Source: Omphiscola glabra (Eukaryota > Mollusca > Gastropoda > Lymnaeidae). Taken from it: 64,000 bases of DNA. The stretch lies in the NCBI GenBank assembly GCA_964017045.1, contig OZ024811.1:13853812-13917811 (forward strand), read 5' to 3'. The notes beneath the pieces are model-generated. The model saw only the letters and a program-made list of their open reading frames with translations. It had not been told where the DNA came from and ran no database searches. The position numbers were made by a program, and so were the translations under genes. Below, in pieces: positions 52,964 through 64,000 of this stretch. Every line of letters starts with the position of its first letter. Positions within the stretch are counted from its first letter, which is position 1.

Positions 52964-55900
52964 GTAAGAACAATGTGTTATATCAGGTAAGAACAATGTG
53001 TTATATCAGGTAAGAACAATGTGTTATATCAGGTAAGAACAATGTGTTATATCAGGTAAGAACAATGTGTTATATCAGGTAAGAACAATGTGTTATATCA
53101 GGTAAGAACAATGTGTTATATGAGGTAAAATGTGCTATATCAGGTAACAACAATGTGTTATATCAGGTAAGAACAATGTGTTATATCAGGTAAGAACAAT
53201 GTGTTATATCAGGTAAGAGCAATGTGTTATATCAGGTACAATGTGCTATATCAGGTAACAACAATGTGTTATATCAGGTAACAACAATGTGTTAAATCAG
53301 GTAAAAACAATGTGTTATATCAGGTAAGAACAATGTGTTATATCAGGTAAAATGTGCTATATCAGGTAACAACAATGTGTTATATCAGGTAACAACAATG
53401 TGTTAAATCAGGTAAAAACAATGTGTTATATCAGGTAAGAGCAATGTGTTATATCAGGTACAATGTGCTATATCAGGTAACAACAATGTGTTATATCAGG
53501 TAACAACAATGTGTTAAATCAGGTAAAAACAATGTGTTATATCAGGTAAGAGCAATGTGTTATATCAGGTACAATGTGCTATATCAGGTAACAACAATGT
53601 GTTATATCAGGTAAGAACAATGTGTTATATCAGGTAAGAACAATGTGTTATATCAGGTACAATGTGCTATATCAGGTAACAACAATGTGTTATATCAGGT
53701 ACAATGTGCTATATCAGGTAACAACAATGTGTTATATCAGGTAACAACAATGTGCTATATCAGGTAACAACAATGTGTTATATCAGGTAAGAACAATGTG
53801 TTATATCAGGTAAGAGCAATGTGTTATATCAGGTAACAACAATTTGCTATATCAGGTAACAACAATGTGTTATATCAGGTAAGAACAATGTGTTATATCA
53901 GGTAAGAGCAATGTGTTAAATCAGGTAAAAACAATGTGTTATATCAGGTAAGAACAATGTGTTATATCAGGTACAATGTGTTATATCAGATAAAAACAAT
54001 GTGTTATATCAGGTAACAACAATGTGTTATATCAGGTAAGAACAATGTGTTATATCAGATAAGAACAATGTGTTATATCAGGTAAAATGTGTTATATCAG
54101 GTAAGAACAATGTGTTATATCAGGTAAGAACAATGTGTTATATCAGGTAAGAGCAATGTGTTAAATCAGGTAAAAACAATGTGTTATATCAGGTAAGAAC
54201 AATGTGTTATATCAGATAAGAGCAATGTGTTATATCAGGTAAGAGCAATGTGTTAAATCAGGTAAAAACAATGTGTTATATCAGGTAAGAGCAATGTGTT
54301 AAATCAGGTAAGAACAATGTGTTATATCAGGTAAGAGCAATGTGTTAAATCAGGTAAAAACAATGTGTTATATCAGGTAAGAACAATGTGTTATATCAGA
54401 TAAGAGCAATGTGTTATATCAGGTAAGAGCAATGTGTTAAATCAGGTAAAAACAATGTGTTATATCAGGTAAGAACAATGTGTTATATCAGGTAAGAACA
54501 ATGTGTTATATCAGGTAAGAGCAATGTGTTAAATCAGGTAAAAACAATGTGTTATATCAGGTAAGAACAATGTGTTATATCAGGTACAATGTGTTATATC
54601 AGATAAAAACAATGTGTTATATCAGGTAACAACAATGTGTTATATCAGGTAAGAACAATGTGTTATATCAGATAAGAACAATGTGTTATATCAGGTAAAA
54701 TGTGTTATATCAGGTAAGAACAATGTGTTATATCAGGTAAGAACAATGTGTTATATCAGGTAAGAGCAATGTGTTAAATCAGGTAAAAACAATGTGTTAT
54801 ATCAGGTAAGAACAATGTGTTATATCAGATAAGAGCAATGTGTTATATCAGGTAAGAGCAATGTGTTAAATCAGGTAAAAACAATGTGTTATATCAGGTA
54901 AGAGCAATGTGTTAAATCAGGTAAGAACAATGTGTTATATCAGGTAAGAGCAATGTGTTAAATCAGGTAAAAACAATGTGTTATATCAGGTAAGAACAAT
55001 GTGTTATATCAGATAAGAGCAATGTGTTATATCAGGTAAGAGCAATGTGTTAAATCAGGTAAAAACAATGTGTTATATCAGGTAAGAACAATGTGTTATA
55101 TCAGGTAACAACAATGTGTTATATCAGGTAAGAACAATGTGTTATATCAGATAAGAACAATGTGTTATATCAGGTAAAATGTGTTATATCAGGTAAGAAC
55201 AATGTGTTATATCAGGTAAGAACAATGTGTTATATCAGGTAAGAGCAATGTGTTAAATCAGGTAAAAACAATGTGTTATATCAGGTAAGAACAATGTGTT
55301 ATATCAGATAAGAGCAATGTGTTATATCAGGTAAGAGCAATGTGTTAAATCAGGTAAAAACAATGTGTTATATCAGGTAAGAGCAATGTGTTAAATCAGG
55401 TAAGAACAATGTGTTATATCAGGTAAGAGCAATGTGTTAAATCAGGTAAAAACAATGTGTTATATCAGGTAAGAACAATGTGTTATATCAGATAAGAGCA
55501 ATGTGTTATATCAGGTAAGAGCAATGTGTTAAATCAGGTAAAAACAATGTGTTATATCAGGTAAGAACAATGTGTTATATCAGGTAAGAACAATGTGTTA
55601 TATCAGGTAAGAGCAATGTGTTAAATCAGGTAAAAACAATGTGTTATATCAGGTAAGAACAATGTGTTATATCAGGTAAGAACAATGTGTTATATCAGGT
55701 AAAAGCAATGTGTTAAATCAGGTAAGAACAATGTGTTATATCAGATAAGAACAATGTGTTATATCAGGTAAAATGTGTTATATCAGGTAAGAACAATGTG
55801 TTATATCAGGTAAGAACAATGTGTTATATCAGGTAAAAGCAATGTGTTAAATCAGGTAAAAACAATGTGTTATATCAGGTAAGAACAATGTGTTATATCA

Positions 55901-58900
55901 GATAAGAGCAATGTGTTATATCAGGTAAGAGCAATGTGTTAAATCAGGTAAAAACAATGTGTTATATCAGGTAAGAGCAATGTGTTAAATCAGGTAAGAA
56001 CAATGTGTTATATCAGGTAAGAGCAATGTGTTAAATCAGGTAAAAACAAAGTGTTATATCAGGTAAGAACAATGTGTTATATCAGATAAGAGCAATGTGT
56101 TATATCAGGTAAGAGCAATGTGTTAAATCAGGTAAAAACAATGTGTTATATCAGGTAAGAACAATGTGTTATATCAGGTAAGAACAATGTGTTATATCAG
56201 ATAAGAACAATGTGTTATATCAGGTAAAATGTGTTATATCAGGTAAGAACAATGTGTTATATCAGGTAAGAACAATGTGTTATATCAGGTAAAAACAATG
56301 TGTTATATCAGGTAAGAGCAATGTGTTAAATCAGGTAAGAACAATGTGTTATATCAGGTAAGAGCAATGTGTTAAATCAGGTAAAAACAATGTGTTATAT
56401 CAGGTAAGAACAATGTGTTATATCAGATAAGAGCAATGTGTTATATCAGGTAAGAGCAATGTGTTAAATCAGGTAAAAACAATGTGTTATATCAGGTAAG
56501 AACAATGTGTTATATCAGGTAAGAACAATGTGTTATATCAGGTAAGAGCAATGTGTTAAATCAGGTAAAAACAATGTGTTATATCAGGTAAGAACAATGT
56601 GTTATATCAGATAAGAGCAATGTGTTATATCAGATAAGAGCAATGTGTTATATCAGATAAGAGCAATGTGTTATATCAGGTAAAAACAATGTGTTATATC
56701 AGGTAAGAACAATGTGTTATATCAGGTAAGAACAATGTGTTATATCAGGTAAGAGCAATGTGTTAAATCAGGTAAAAACAATGTGTTATATCAGGTAAGA
56801 ACAATGTGTTATATCAGGTACAATGTGTTATATCAGATAAAAACAATGTGTTATATCAGGTAAGAACAATGTGTTATATCAGATAAAAACAATGTGTTAT
56901 ATCAGGTAACAACAATGTGTTATATCAGGTAAGAACAATGTGTTATATCAGATAAGAACAATGTGTTATATCAGGTAAAATGTGTTATATCAGGTAAGAA
57001 CAATGTGTTATATCAGGTAAGAACAATGTGTTATATCAGGTAAAAGCAATGTGTTAAATCAGGTAAAAACAATGTGTTATATCAGGTAAGAACAATGTGT
57101 TATATCAGATAAGAGCAATGTGTTATATCAGGTAAGAGCAATGTGTTAAATCAGGTAAAACAATGTGTTATATCAGGTAAGAGCAATGTGTTAAATCAGG
57201 TAAGAACAATGTGTTATATCAGGTAAGAGCAATGTGTTAAATCAGGTAAAAACAATGTGTTATATCAGGTAAGAACAATGTGTTATATCAGATAAGAGCA
57301 ATGTGTTATATCAGGTAAGAGCAATGTGTTAAATCAGGTAAAAACAATGTGTTATATCAGGTAAGAACAATGTGTTATATCAGGTAAGAACAATGTGTTA
57401 TATCAGGTAAGAGCAATGTGTTAAATCAGGTAAAAACAATGTGTTATATCAGGTAAGAACAATGTGTTATATCAGATAAGAGCAATGTGTTATATCAGAT
57501 AAGAGCAATGTGTTATATCAGATAAGAGCAATGTGTTATATCAGGTAAAAACAATGTGTTATATCAGGTAAGAGCAATGTGTTATATCAGGTAAGAACAA
57601 TGTGTTATATCAGGTAAGAGCAATGTGTTAAATCAGGTAAAAACAATGTGTTATATCAGGTAAGAACAATGTGTTATATCAGGTACAATGTGTTATATCA
57701 GATAAAAACAATGTGTTATATCAGGTAACAACAATGTGTTATATCAGGTAAGAACAATGTGTTATATCAGATAAGAACAATGTGTTATATCAGGTAAAAT
57801 GTGTTATATCAGGTAAGAACAATGTGTTATATCAGGTAAGAACAATGTGTTATATCAGATAAAAACAATGTGTTATATCAGGTAACAACAATGTGTTATA
57901 TCAGGTAAGAACAATGTGTTATATCAGATAAGAACAATGTGTTATATCAGGTAAAATGTGTTATATCAGGTAAGAACAATGTGTTATATCAGGTAAGAAC
58001 AATGTGTTATATCAGGTAAGAGCAATGTGTTAAATCAGGTAAAAACAATGTGTTATATCAGGTAAGAACAATGTGTTATATCAGATAAGAGCAATGTGTT
58101 ATATCAGGTAAGAGCAATGTGTTAAATCAGGTAAAAACAATGTGTTATATCAGGTAAGAGCAATGTGTTAAATCAGGTAAGAACAATGTGTTATATCAGG
58201 TAAGAGCAATGTGTTAAATCAGGTAAAAACAATGTGTTATATCAGGTAAGAACAATGTGTTATATCAGATAAGAGCAATGTGTTATATCAGGTAAGAGCA
58301 ATGTGTTAAATCAGGTAAAAACAATGTGTTATATCAGGTAAGAACAATGTGTTATATCAGGTAAGAACAATGTGTTATATCAGGTAAGAGCAATGTGTTA
58401 AATCAGGTAAAAACAATGTGTTATATCAGGTAAGAACAATGTGTTATATCAGATAAGAGCAATGTGTTATATCAGATAAGAGCAATGTGTTATATCAGAT
58501 AAGAGCAATGTGTTATATCAGGTAAAAACAATGTGTTATATCAGGTAAGAGCAATGTGTTATATCAGGTAAGAACAATGTGTTATATCAGGTAAGAACAA
58601 TGTGTTAAATCAGGTAAAAACAATGTGTTATATAAGGTAAGAACAATGTGTTATATCATGTACAATGTGTTATATCAGATAAAAACAATGTGTTATATCA
58701 GGTAAGAGCAATGTGTTATATCAGGTAAGAACAATGTGTTATATCAGGTAAGAGCAATGTGTTAAATCAGGTAAAAACAATGTGTTATATCAGGTAAGAA
58801 CAATGTGTTATATCAGGTACAATGTGTTATATCAGATAAAAACAATGTGTTATATCAGGTAAGAACAATGTGTTATATCAGATAAAAACAATGTGTTATA

Positions 58901-61900
58901 TCAGGTAAGAACAATGTGTTATATCAGGTAACAACAATGTGTTATATCAGGTACAATGTGCTATATCAGGTAACAACAATGTGTTATATCAGGTAACAAC
59001 AATGTGCTATATCAGGTAACAACAATGTGTTATATCAGGTAAGAACAATGTGTTATATCAGGTAAGAGCAATGTGTTATATCAGGTAACAACAATTTGCT
59101 ATATCAGGTAACAACAATGTGTTATATCAGGTAAGAACAATGTGTTATATCAGGTAAGAGCAATGTGTTAAATCAGGTAAAAACAATGTGTTATATCAGG
59201 TAAGAACAATGTGTTATATCAGGTACAATGTGTTATATCAGATAAAAACAATGTGTTATATCAGGTAAGAACAATGTGTTATATCAGATAAAAACAATGT
59301 GTTATATCAGGTAACAACAATGTGTTATATCAGGTAAGAACAATGTGTTATATCAGATAAGAACAATGTGTTATATCAGGTAAAATGTGTTATATCAGGT
59401 AAGAACAATGTGTTATATCAGGTAAGAACAATGTGTTATATCAGGTAAGAGCAATGTGTTAAATCAGGTAAAAACAATGTGTTATATCAGGTAAGAACAA
59501 TGTGTTATATCAGATAAGAGCAATGTGTTATATCAGGTAAGAGCAATGTGTTAAATCAGGTAAAAACAATGTGTTATATCAGGTAAGAGCAATGTGTTAA
59601 ATCAGGTAAGAACAATGTGTTATATCAGGTAAGAGCAATGTGTTAAATCAGGTAAAAACAATGTGTTATATCAGGTAAGAACAATGTGTTATATCAGATA
59701 AGAGCAATGTGTTATATCAGGTAAGAGCAATGTGTTAAATCAGGTAAAAACAATGTGTTATATCAGGTAAGAACAATGTGTTATATCAGGTAAGAACAAT
59801 GTGTTATATCAGGTAAGAGCAATGTGTTAAATCAGGTAAAAACAATGTGTTATATCAGGTAAGAACAATGTGTTATATCAGATAAGAGCAATGTGTTATA
59901 TCAGATAAGAGCAATGTGTTATATCAGATAAGAGCAATGTGTTATATCAGGTAAAAACAATGTGTTATATCAGGTAAGAGCAATGTGTTATATCAGGTAA
60001 GAACAATGTGTTATATCAGGTAAGAGCAATGTGTTAAATCAGGTAAAAACAATGTGTTATATCAGGTAAGAACAATGTGTTATATCAGGTACAATGTGTT
60101 ATATCAGATAAAAACAATGTGTTATATCAGGTAACAACAATGTGTTATATCAGGTAAGAACAATGTGTTATATCAGATAAGAACAATGTGTTATATCAGG
60201 TAAAATGTGTTATATCAGGTAAGAACAATGTGTTATATCAGGTAAGAACAATGTGTTATATCAGATAAAAACAATGTGTTATATCAGGTAACAACAATGT
60301 GTTATATCAGGTAAGAACAATGTGTTATATCAGATAAGAACAATGTGTTATATCAGGTAAAATGTGTTATATCAGGTAAGAACAATGTGTTATATCAGGT
60401 AAGAACAATGTGTTATATCAGGTAAGAGCAATGTGTTAAATCAGGTAAAAACAATGTGTTATATCAGGTAAGAACAATGTGTTATATCAGATAAGAGCAA
60501 TGTGTTATATCAGGTAAGAGCAATGTGTTAAATCAGGTAAAAACAATGTGTTATATCAGGTAAGAGCAATGTGTTAAATCAGGTAAGAACAATGTGTTAT
60601 ATCAGGTAAGAGCAATGTGTTAAATCAGGTAAAAACAATGTGTTATATCAGGTAAGAACAATGTGTTATATCAGATAAGAGCAATGTGTTATATCAGGTA
60701 AGAGCAATGTGTTAAATCAGGTAAAAACAATGTGTTATATCAGGTAAGAACAATGTGTTATATCAGGTAAGAACAATGTGTTATATCAGGTAAGAGCAAT
60801 GTGTTAAATCAGGTAAAAACAATGTGTTATATCAGGTAAGAACAATGTGTTATATCAGATAAGAGCAATGTGTTATATCAGATAAGAGCAATGTGTTATA
60901 TCAGATAAGAGCAATGTGTTATATCAGGTAAAAACAATGTGTTATATCAGGTAAGAGCAATGTGTTATATCAGGTAAGAACAATGTGTTATATCAGGTAA
61001 GAGCAATGTGTTAAATCAGGTAAAAACAATGTGTTATATCAGGTAAGAACAATGTGTTATATCAGGTACAATGTGTTATATCAGATAAAAACAATGTGTT
61101 ATATCAGGTAAGAACAATGTGTTATATCAGATAAAAACAATGTGTTATATCAGGTAAGAACAATGTGTTATATCAGGTAAGAACAATGTGTTATATCAGG
61201 TACAATGTGTTATATCAGATAAGAGCAATGTGTTATATCAGATAAGAACAATGTGTTATATCAGGTAAAATGTGTTATATCAGGTAAGAACAATGTGTTA
61301 TATCAGGTAAGAACAATGTGTTATATCAGGTAAGAGTAATGTGTTAAATCAGGTAAAAACAATGTGTTATATCAGGTAAGAACAATGTGTTATATCAGAT
61401 AAGAGCAATGTGTTATATCAGGTAAGAGCAATGTGTTAAATCAGGTAAAAACAATGTGTTATATCAGGTAAGAACAATGTGTTATATCAGGTAAGAACAA
61501 TGTGTTATATCAGGTAAGAGCAATGTGTTAAATCAGGTAAAAACAATGTGTTATATCAGGTAAGAACAATGCGTTATATCAGATAAGAGCAATGTGTTAT
61601 ATCAGATAAGAGCAATGTGTTATATCAGATAAGAGCAATGTGTTATATCAGGTAAGAACAATGTGTTATATCAGATAAGAGCAATGTGTTATATCAGGTA
61701 AGAGCAATGTGTTAAATCAGGTAAAAACAATGTGTTATATCAGGTAAGAACAATGTGTTATATCAGGTAAGAACAATGTGTTATATCAGGTAAAAACAAT
61801 GTGTTATATCAGGTAAGAACAATGTCTTATATCAGATAAGAACAATGTGTTATATCAGGTAAAATGTGTTATATCAGGTAAAAACAATGTGTTATATCAG

Positions 61901-62000
61901 ATAAGAGCAATGTGTTATATCAGGTAAAATGTGTTATATGAGATAAAAACAATGTGTTATATCAGGTAAAATGTGTTATATCAGGTAAAAAATAGGTTGT
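52951..62000 (+). repeat. 9-kb splice-donor minisatellite, about 400 copies of a roughly 23-bp unit
   Basis: The unit runs from GTAAGAACAATGTG to TTATATCAG (23 bp). It has common variants GTAAGAGC, GTAAAAAC, GTAACAAC, GATAAGAGC, TTAAATCAG and a 19-bp form (GTAAAATGTG or GTACAATGTG). The exon 7/intron 7 junction (GTTGTATCAG/GTAAGAACAATG) is itself the first unit. Most units present CAG/GTAAGA-like sequence in the transcript sense. Higher-order blocks are visible, with offsets near 613 bp and 2405 bp. Confidence 0.97.
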
Positions 62001-62365
62001 TATAGCAGGCACAAATGGTTGTTATATCAGGTAACAATATGGGTTTTTATCATGTAACTACGGGGTGTTGTATCAGGTAAGAATGATCAATTATATTTAG
62101 TTACAATTGGTGTTACATTAGTTAACAATAAGGTGTTACATCTGGCACAAGTTATTATTTACATCAGGTGAAAACGGTGCGTTATGTTAGGTAAAAGTGT
62201 GTATTCAATTAGGTAACACCGGGTGTTATATTAGGTAACACTGGGTGTTATATTAGGTAACAATGGGGTGTTTCATCAGGTAACGATTGGTGTTCTATCG
62301 GGAAATAATGGGGAGTTATATTAGGTAAAAAATGGGATGTAATGTTAGGTAAAAATACTTTTTTA
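62001..62365 (+). repeat. Decayed tail of the splice-donor array
   Basis: Units become irregular (TGTTATATTAGGTAACA, TGTTTCATCAGGTAACG) and fade by about 62365. Divergence rises outward, as expected at the edge of an array that is homogenised internally. Confidence 0.85.
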
Positions 62366-62839
62366 CACCAGGTATTATCAGGGGGGAAGGTTATGTCATG
62401 CAGGAAAGGGAAGTGTAGCGTCACTGAAGCACGGATGTTGTTGGTATCTGCTAAGAATGTGATATATTATCAATAAGAAATATCTGCACTATAATTAAGA
62501 ACTATTGGTGAAAACTAGTAGGTAAGTTAAATATAGACTGATCACAGTCTACCATTTTAACCCTCCGTGCGTAAGTAATGATAGCTTTAAGCGAAGATTT
62601 CTGACGGAGCCATACCATTTTTAAAAGTGTGATTGCATGATATACTAGCTACACTTCATTTCGTAGCTGTCTTCCCCCCCCCCCCCCCCCCAAACTCCAA
62701 CAGCTTTATTAGAAAACGAAAAGTGGAAATACATTCCTTTTTATGTTGCTCTCTTTTCTATTTCAGAAGCTTAGGTATAATTTTTTTTAAAAATCCTTTA
62801 TATTAACTTCGATTTTGTTTGTAGCTTGATGACTTGGAA
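62366..62839. other. Intron 7 of gene B, no exon seen
   Basis: Holds a poly-C tract near 62674. TTTTCTATTTCAG at about 62754-62766 is a good acceptor-like sequence, but the expected phase runs into TAG within two codons. It is not accepted as exon 8. Confidence 0.4.
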
Positions 62840-62849
62840 ATATCTTCGT

Positions 62850-63200
62850 ATGGCTAATTTACCATCTTCCCGTCAAGCTATCGAGCTGAAACTTGACACA
62901 TGGATTCGTTTCCGATTACTACACATTCTTTAAAATTTTCAGCCCCAAATCCAAAAATATCAGTTTGTCCTGATTTTCAAAGGCAACATGAGGGAAAATT
63001 CCCGATAACGGTGCTACTCGAAATTCTTTAAAAAATATATCGTGAATTCGTTTGGTGGGTACTATTTTCTTTAAAATACTAATAGAGCTCAGGGGCGTGA
63101 GAAAAATGCCCGGCTGCTAGCCTGGGGTGGGGGCAATATTTGGGATTCTCATAAAACGCGTTACTCGTATGCATGAAGAACTTTGTTATCAGGGGAGTTG
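62850..63200 (-). repeat. Dispersed repeat family 3, copy C
   Basis: On the minus strand GTCAAGTTTCAGCTCGATAG then CTTGACGG at one end, and CATACGAGTAACGCGTTTTA then TGAGAATCCCAAATATTG at the other. It matches copies A and B in the reverse direction. Confidence 0.6.
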
Positions 63201-63272
63201 TTTAATACCCCTTTTGAATCCCAACCATTTTACCGCCAAAAAAAACCCTTTAAAATTTGGTTAGTCTCGCAC

Positions 63273-63690
63273 GTTTAGAGGGTATCTCTGAGTGTCAGGT
63301 TCAGCGGGTGTCTCTGAGTGTCGACTCAAAAGGTATCTCTGAGTGTCAGGCTTAGAAGGTATCACTGAGTGTCAGGTTCAGACGGTATCTCTGAGCGTCA
63401 GGTTCAGAAAGTATCTCTGAGTGTCAGGTTTAGAGGGTATCTCTGAGCGTCAGGTTTAGAGGGTATCTCTGAGCGTCAGGTTTAGAGGGTATCTCTGAGT
63501 GTCAAGTTTAGAGGGTATCTCTGAGTGTCAGGTTCAGAGGGTATCTCTGAATGTCAGGCTTAAAGGGTATCTCTGAGTGTCAGGCTAAAAGGGTATCTCT
63601 GAGCGTCAGACTCAAAAGGTATCTCTGAGTGTCAGGTTCAGAGGGTATCTTTGAGTGTCAAGTTCAGAGGGTATCTCTGAGTGTCAGGTT
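63273..63690. repeat. 26-bp minisatellite, about 16 copies
   Basis: GTATCTCTGAGTGTCAGGTT plus CAGAGG/TAGAGG, with GAGCGTC and AAAAG variants. Intron 7 of gene B, about 0.9 kb beyond the end of the large array. Confidence 0.93.
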
Positions 63691-63744
63691 AAGCTTTTCG
63701 TTATGTGATTCTTGCCTACCTTCTACGTTAGTGTCTCACAAACA

Positions 63745-63842
63745 CTGGGTCGCAAACCCGTGCCTGGATTACGAAATGAAAAATATACCGGGTCGCAGCC
63801 CCGTGCCGGGAATACGAAATGAAAAATATACCGGGTCGCGGG
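63745..63842. repeat. Two-copy direct repeat, about 48 bp
   Basis: GGGTCGCA, CCCGTGCC(T/G)GG, ATTACGAAATGAAAAATATA repeated twice, followed by a partial third GGGTCGCGGG. The start (CACTGGGTCGCAAACCCGTG) could be a hAT-type end, but no partner end was found. Confidence 0.6.
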
Positions 63843-64000
63843 AAAAAAAATAATTTAAATATCGGAAACCGAGCTAGGATTTTGTTTTGGGATTTTCGTG
63901 GTTTTTTTTTTCCCTTCCACAAAAACCTTTAAAATAACTCTTACATTGGGATGTGTGGAGACGAATATTAAGGTTAATACATGTGAGCAATTTTTTTTTT

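Noticed and set aside
62754..62800. Candidate exon 8 of gene B after TTTTCTATTTCAG
   Set aside because: In the required phase the second codon is TAG, and the peptide does not resemble gene A exon 8.

Overview
This window looks like animal nuclear DNA, probably from a mollusc (perhaps a gastropod). It is AT-rich and intron-rich, and crowded with minisatellites and short hAT-type transposons. Its only convincing host genes are two multi-exon relatives of the IgGFc-binding-protein family. No bacterial-style operon, CRISPR array, rRNA or confident tRNA gene is visible. The mollusc assignment is inference from gene family and repeat style, not from a marker gene.

Two genes lie head to head. The minus-strand gene runs from a signal-peptide exon at 40469-40532 down to at least 14542. 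It has 16 exons (1,894 nt, about 631 codons) and all joints agree in phase. Its product would be a secreted protein with an IgGFc-binding-like N-terminal region, an Asp-rich DNDCDG element, a TSP1 module and Cys-rich EGF-like modules. The plus-strand gene starts at 42198-42276 and has seven visible exons ending at 52963. It then enters an intron of more than 11 kb that leaves the window. Exons 1-7 of the two genes have the same seven intron phases (1,0,2,2,2,1,1) and identical cumulative coding length (793 nt), so they are diverged tandem paralogues sharing a 1.67-kb spacer.

The most striking structure is a tandem array of about 400 copies of a roughly 23-bp unit (52951-62000). It starts exactly at the 5' splice site of plus-gene exon 7, and most units carry CAG/GTAAGA, a near-perfect splice-donor sequence in the sense orientation. 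Smaller tandem repeats also start at the donors of plus-gene exon 2 (43080) and minus-gene exon 13 (19599). This suggests repeat growth seeded at exon-intron borders.

Layout: 1-14.5 kb is repeats, hAT/MITE copies and a 2.8-kb minisatellite. 14.5-40.5 kb is the minus gene, its introns filled with transposon fragments (RTE-like and CR1/L2-like LINE ends, hAT elements, a decayed hAT transposase, possible solo LTRs) and minisatellites. 40.5-42.2 kb is the shared 5' spacer. 42.2-53 kb is the plus gene, with minisatellites in most introns. 53-64 kb is the large array, a dispersed repeat and another minisatellite.
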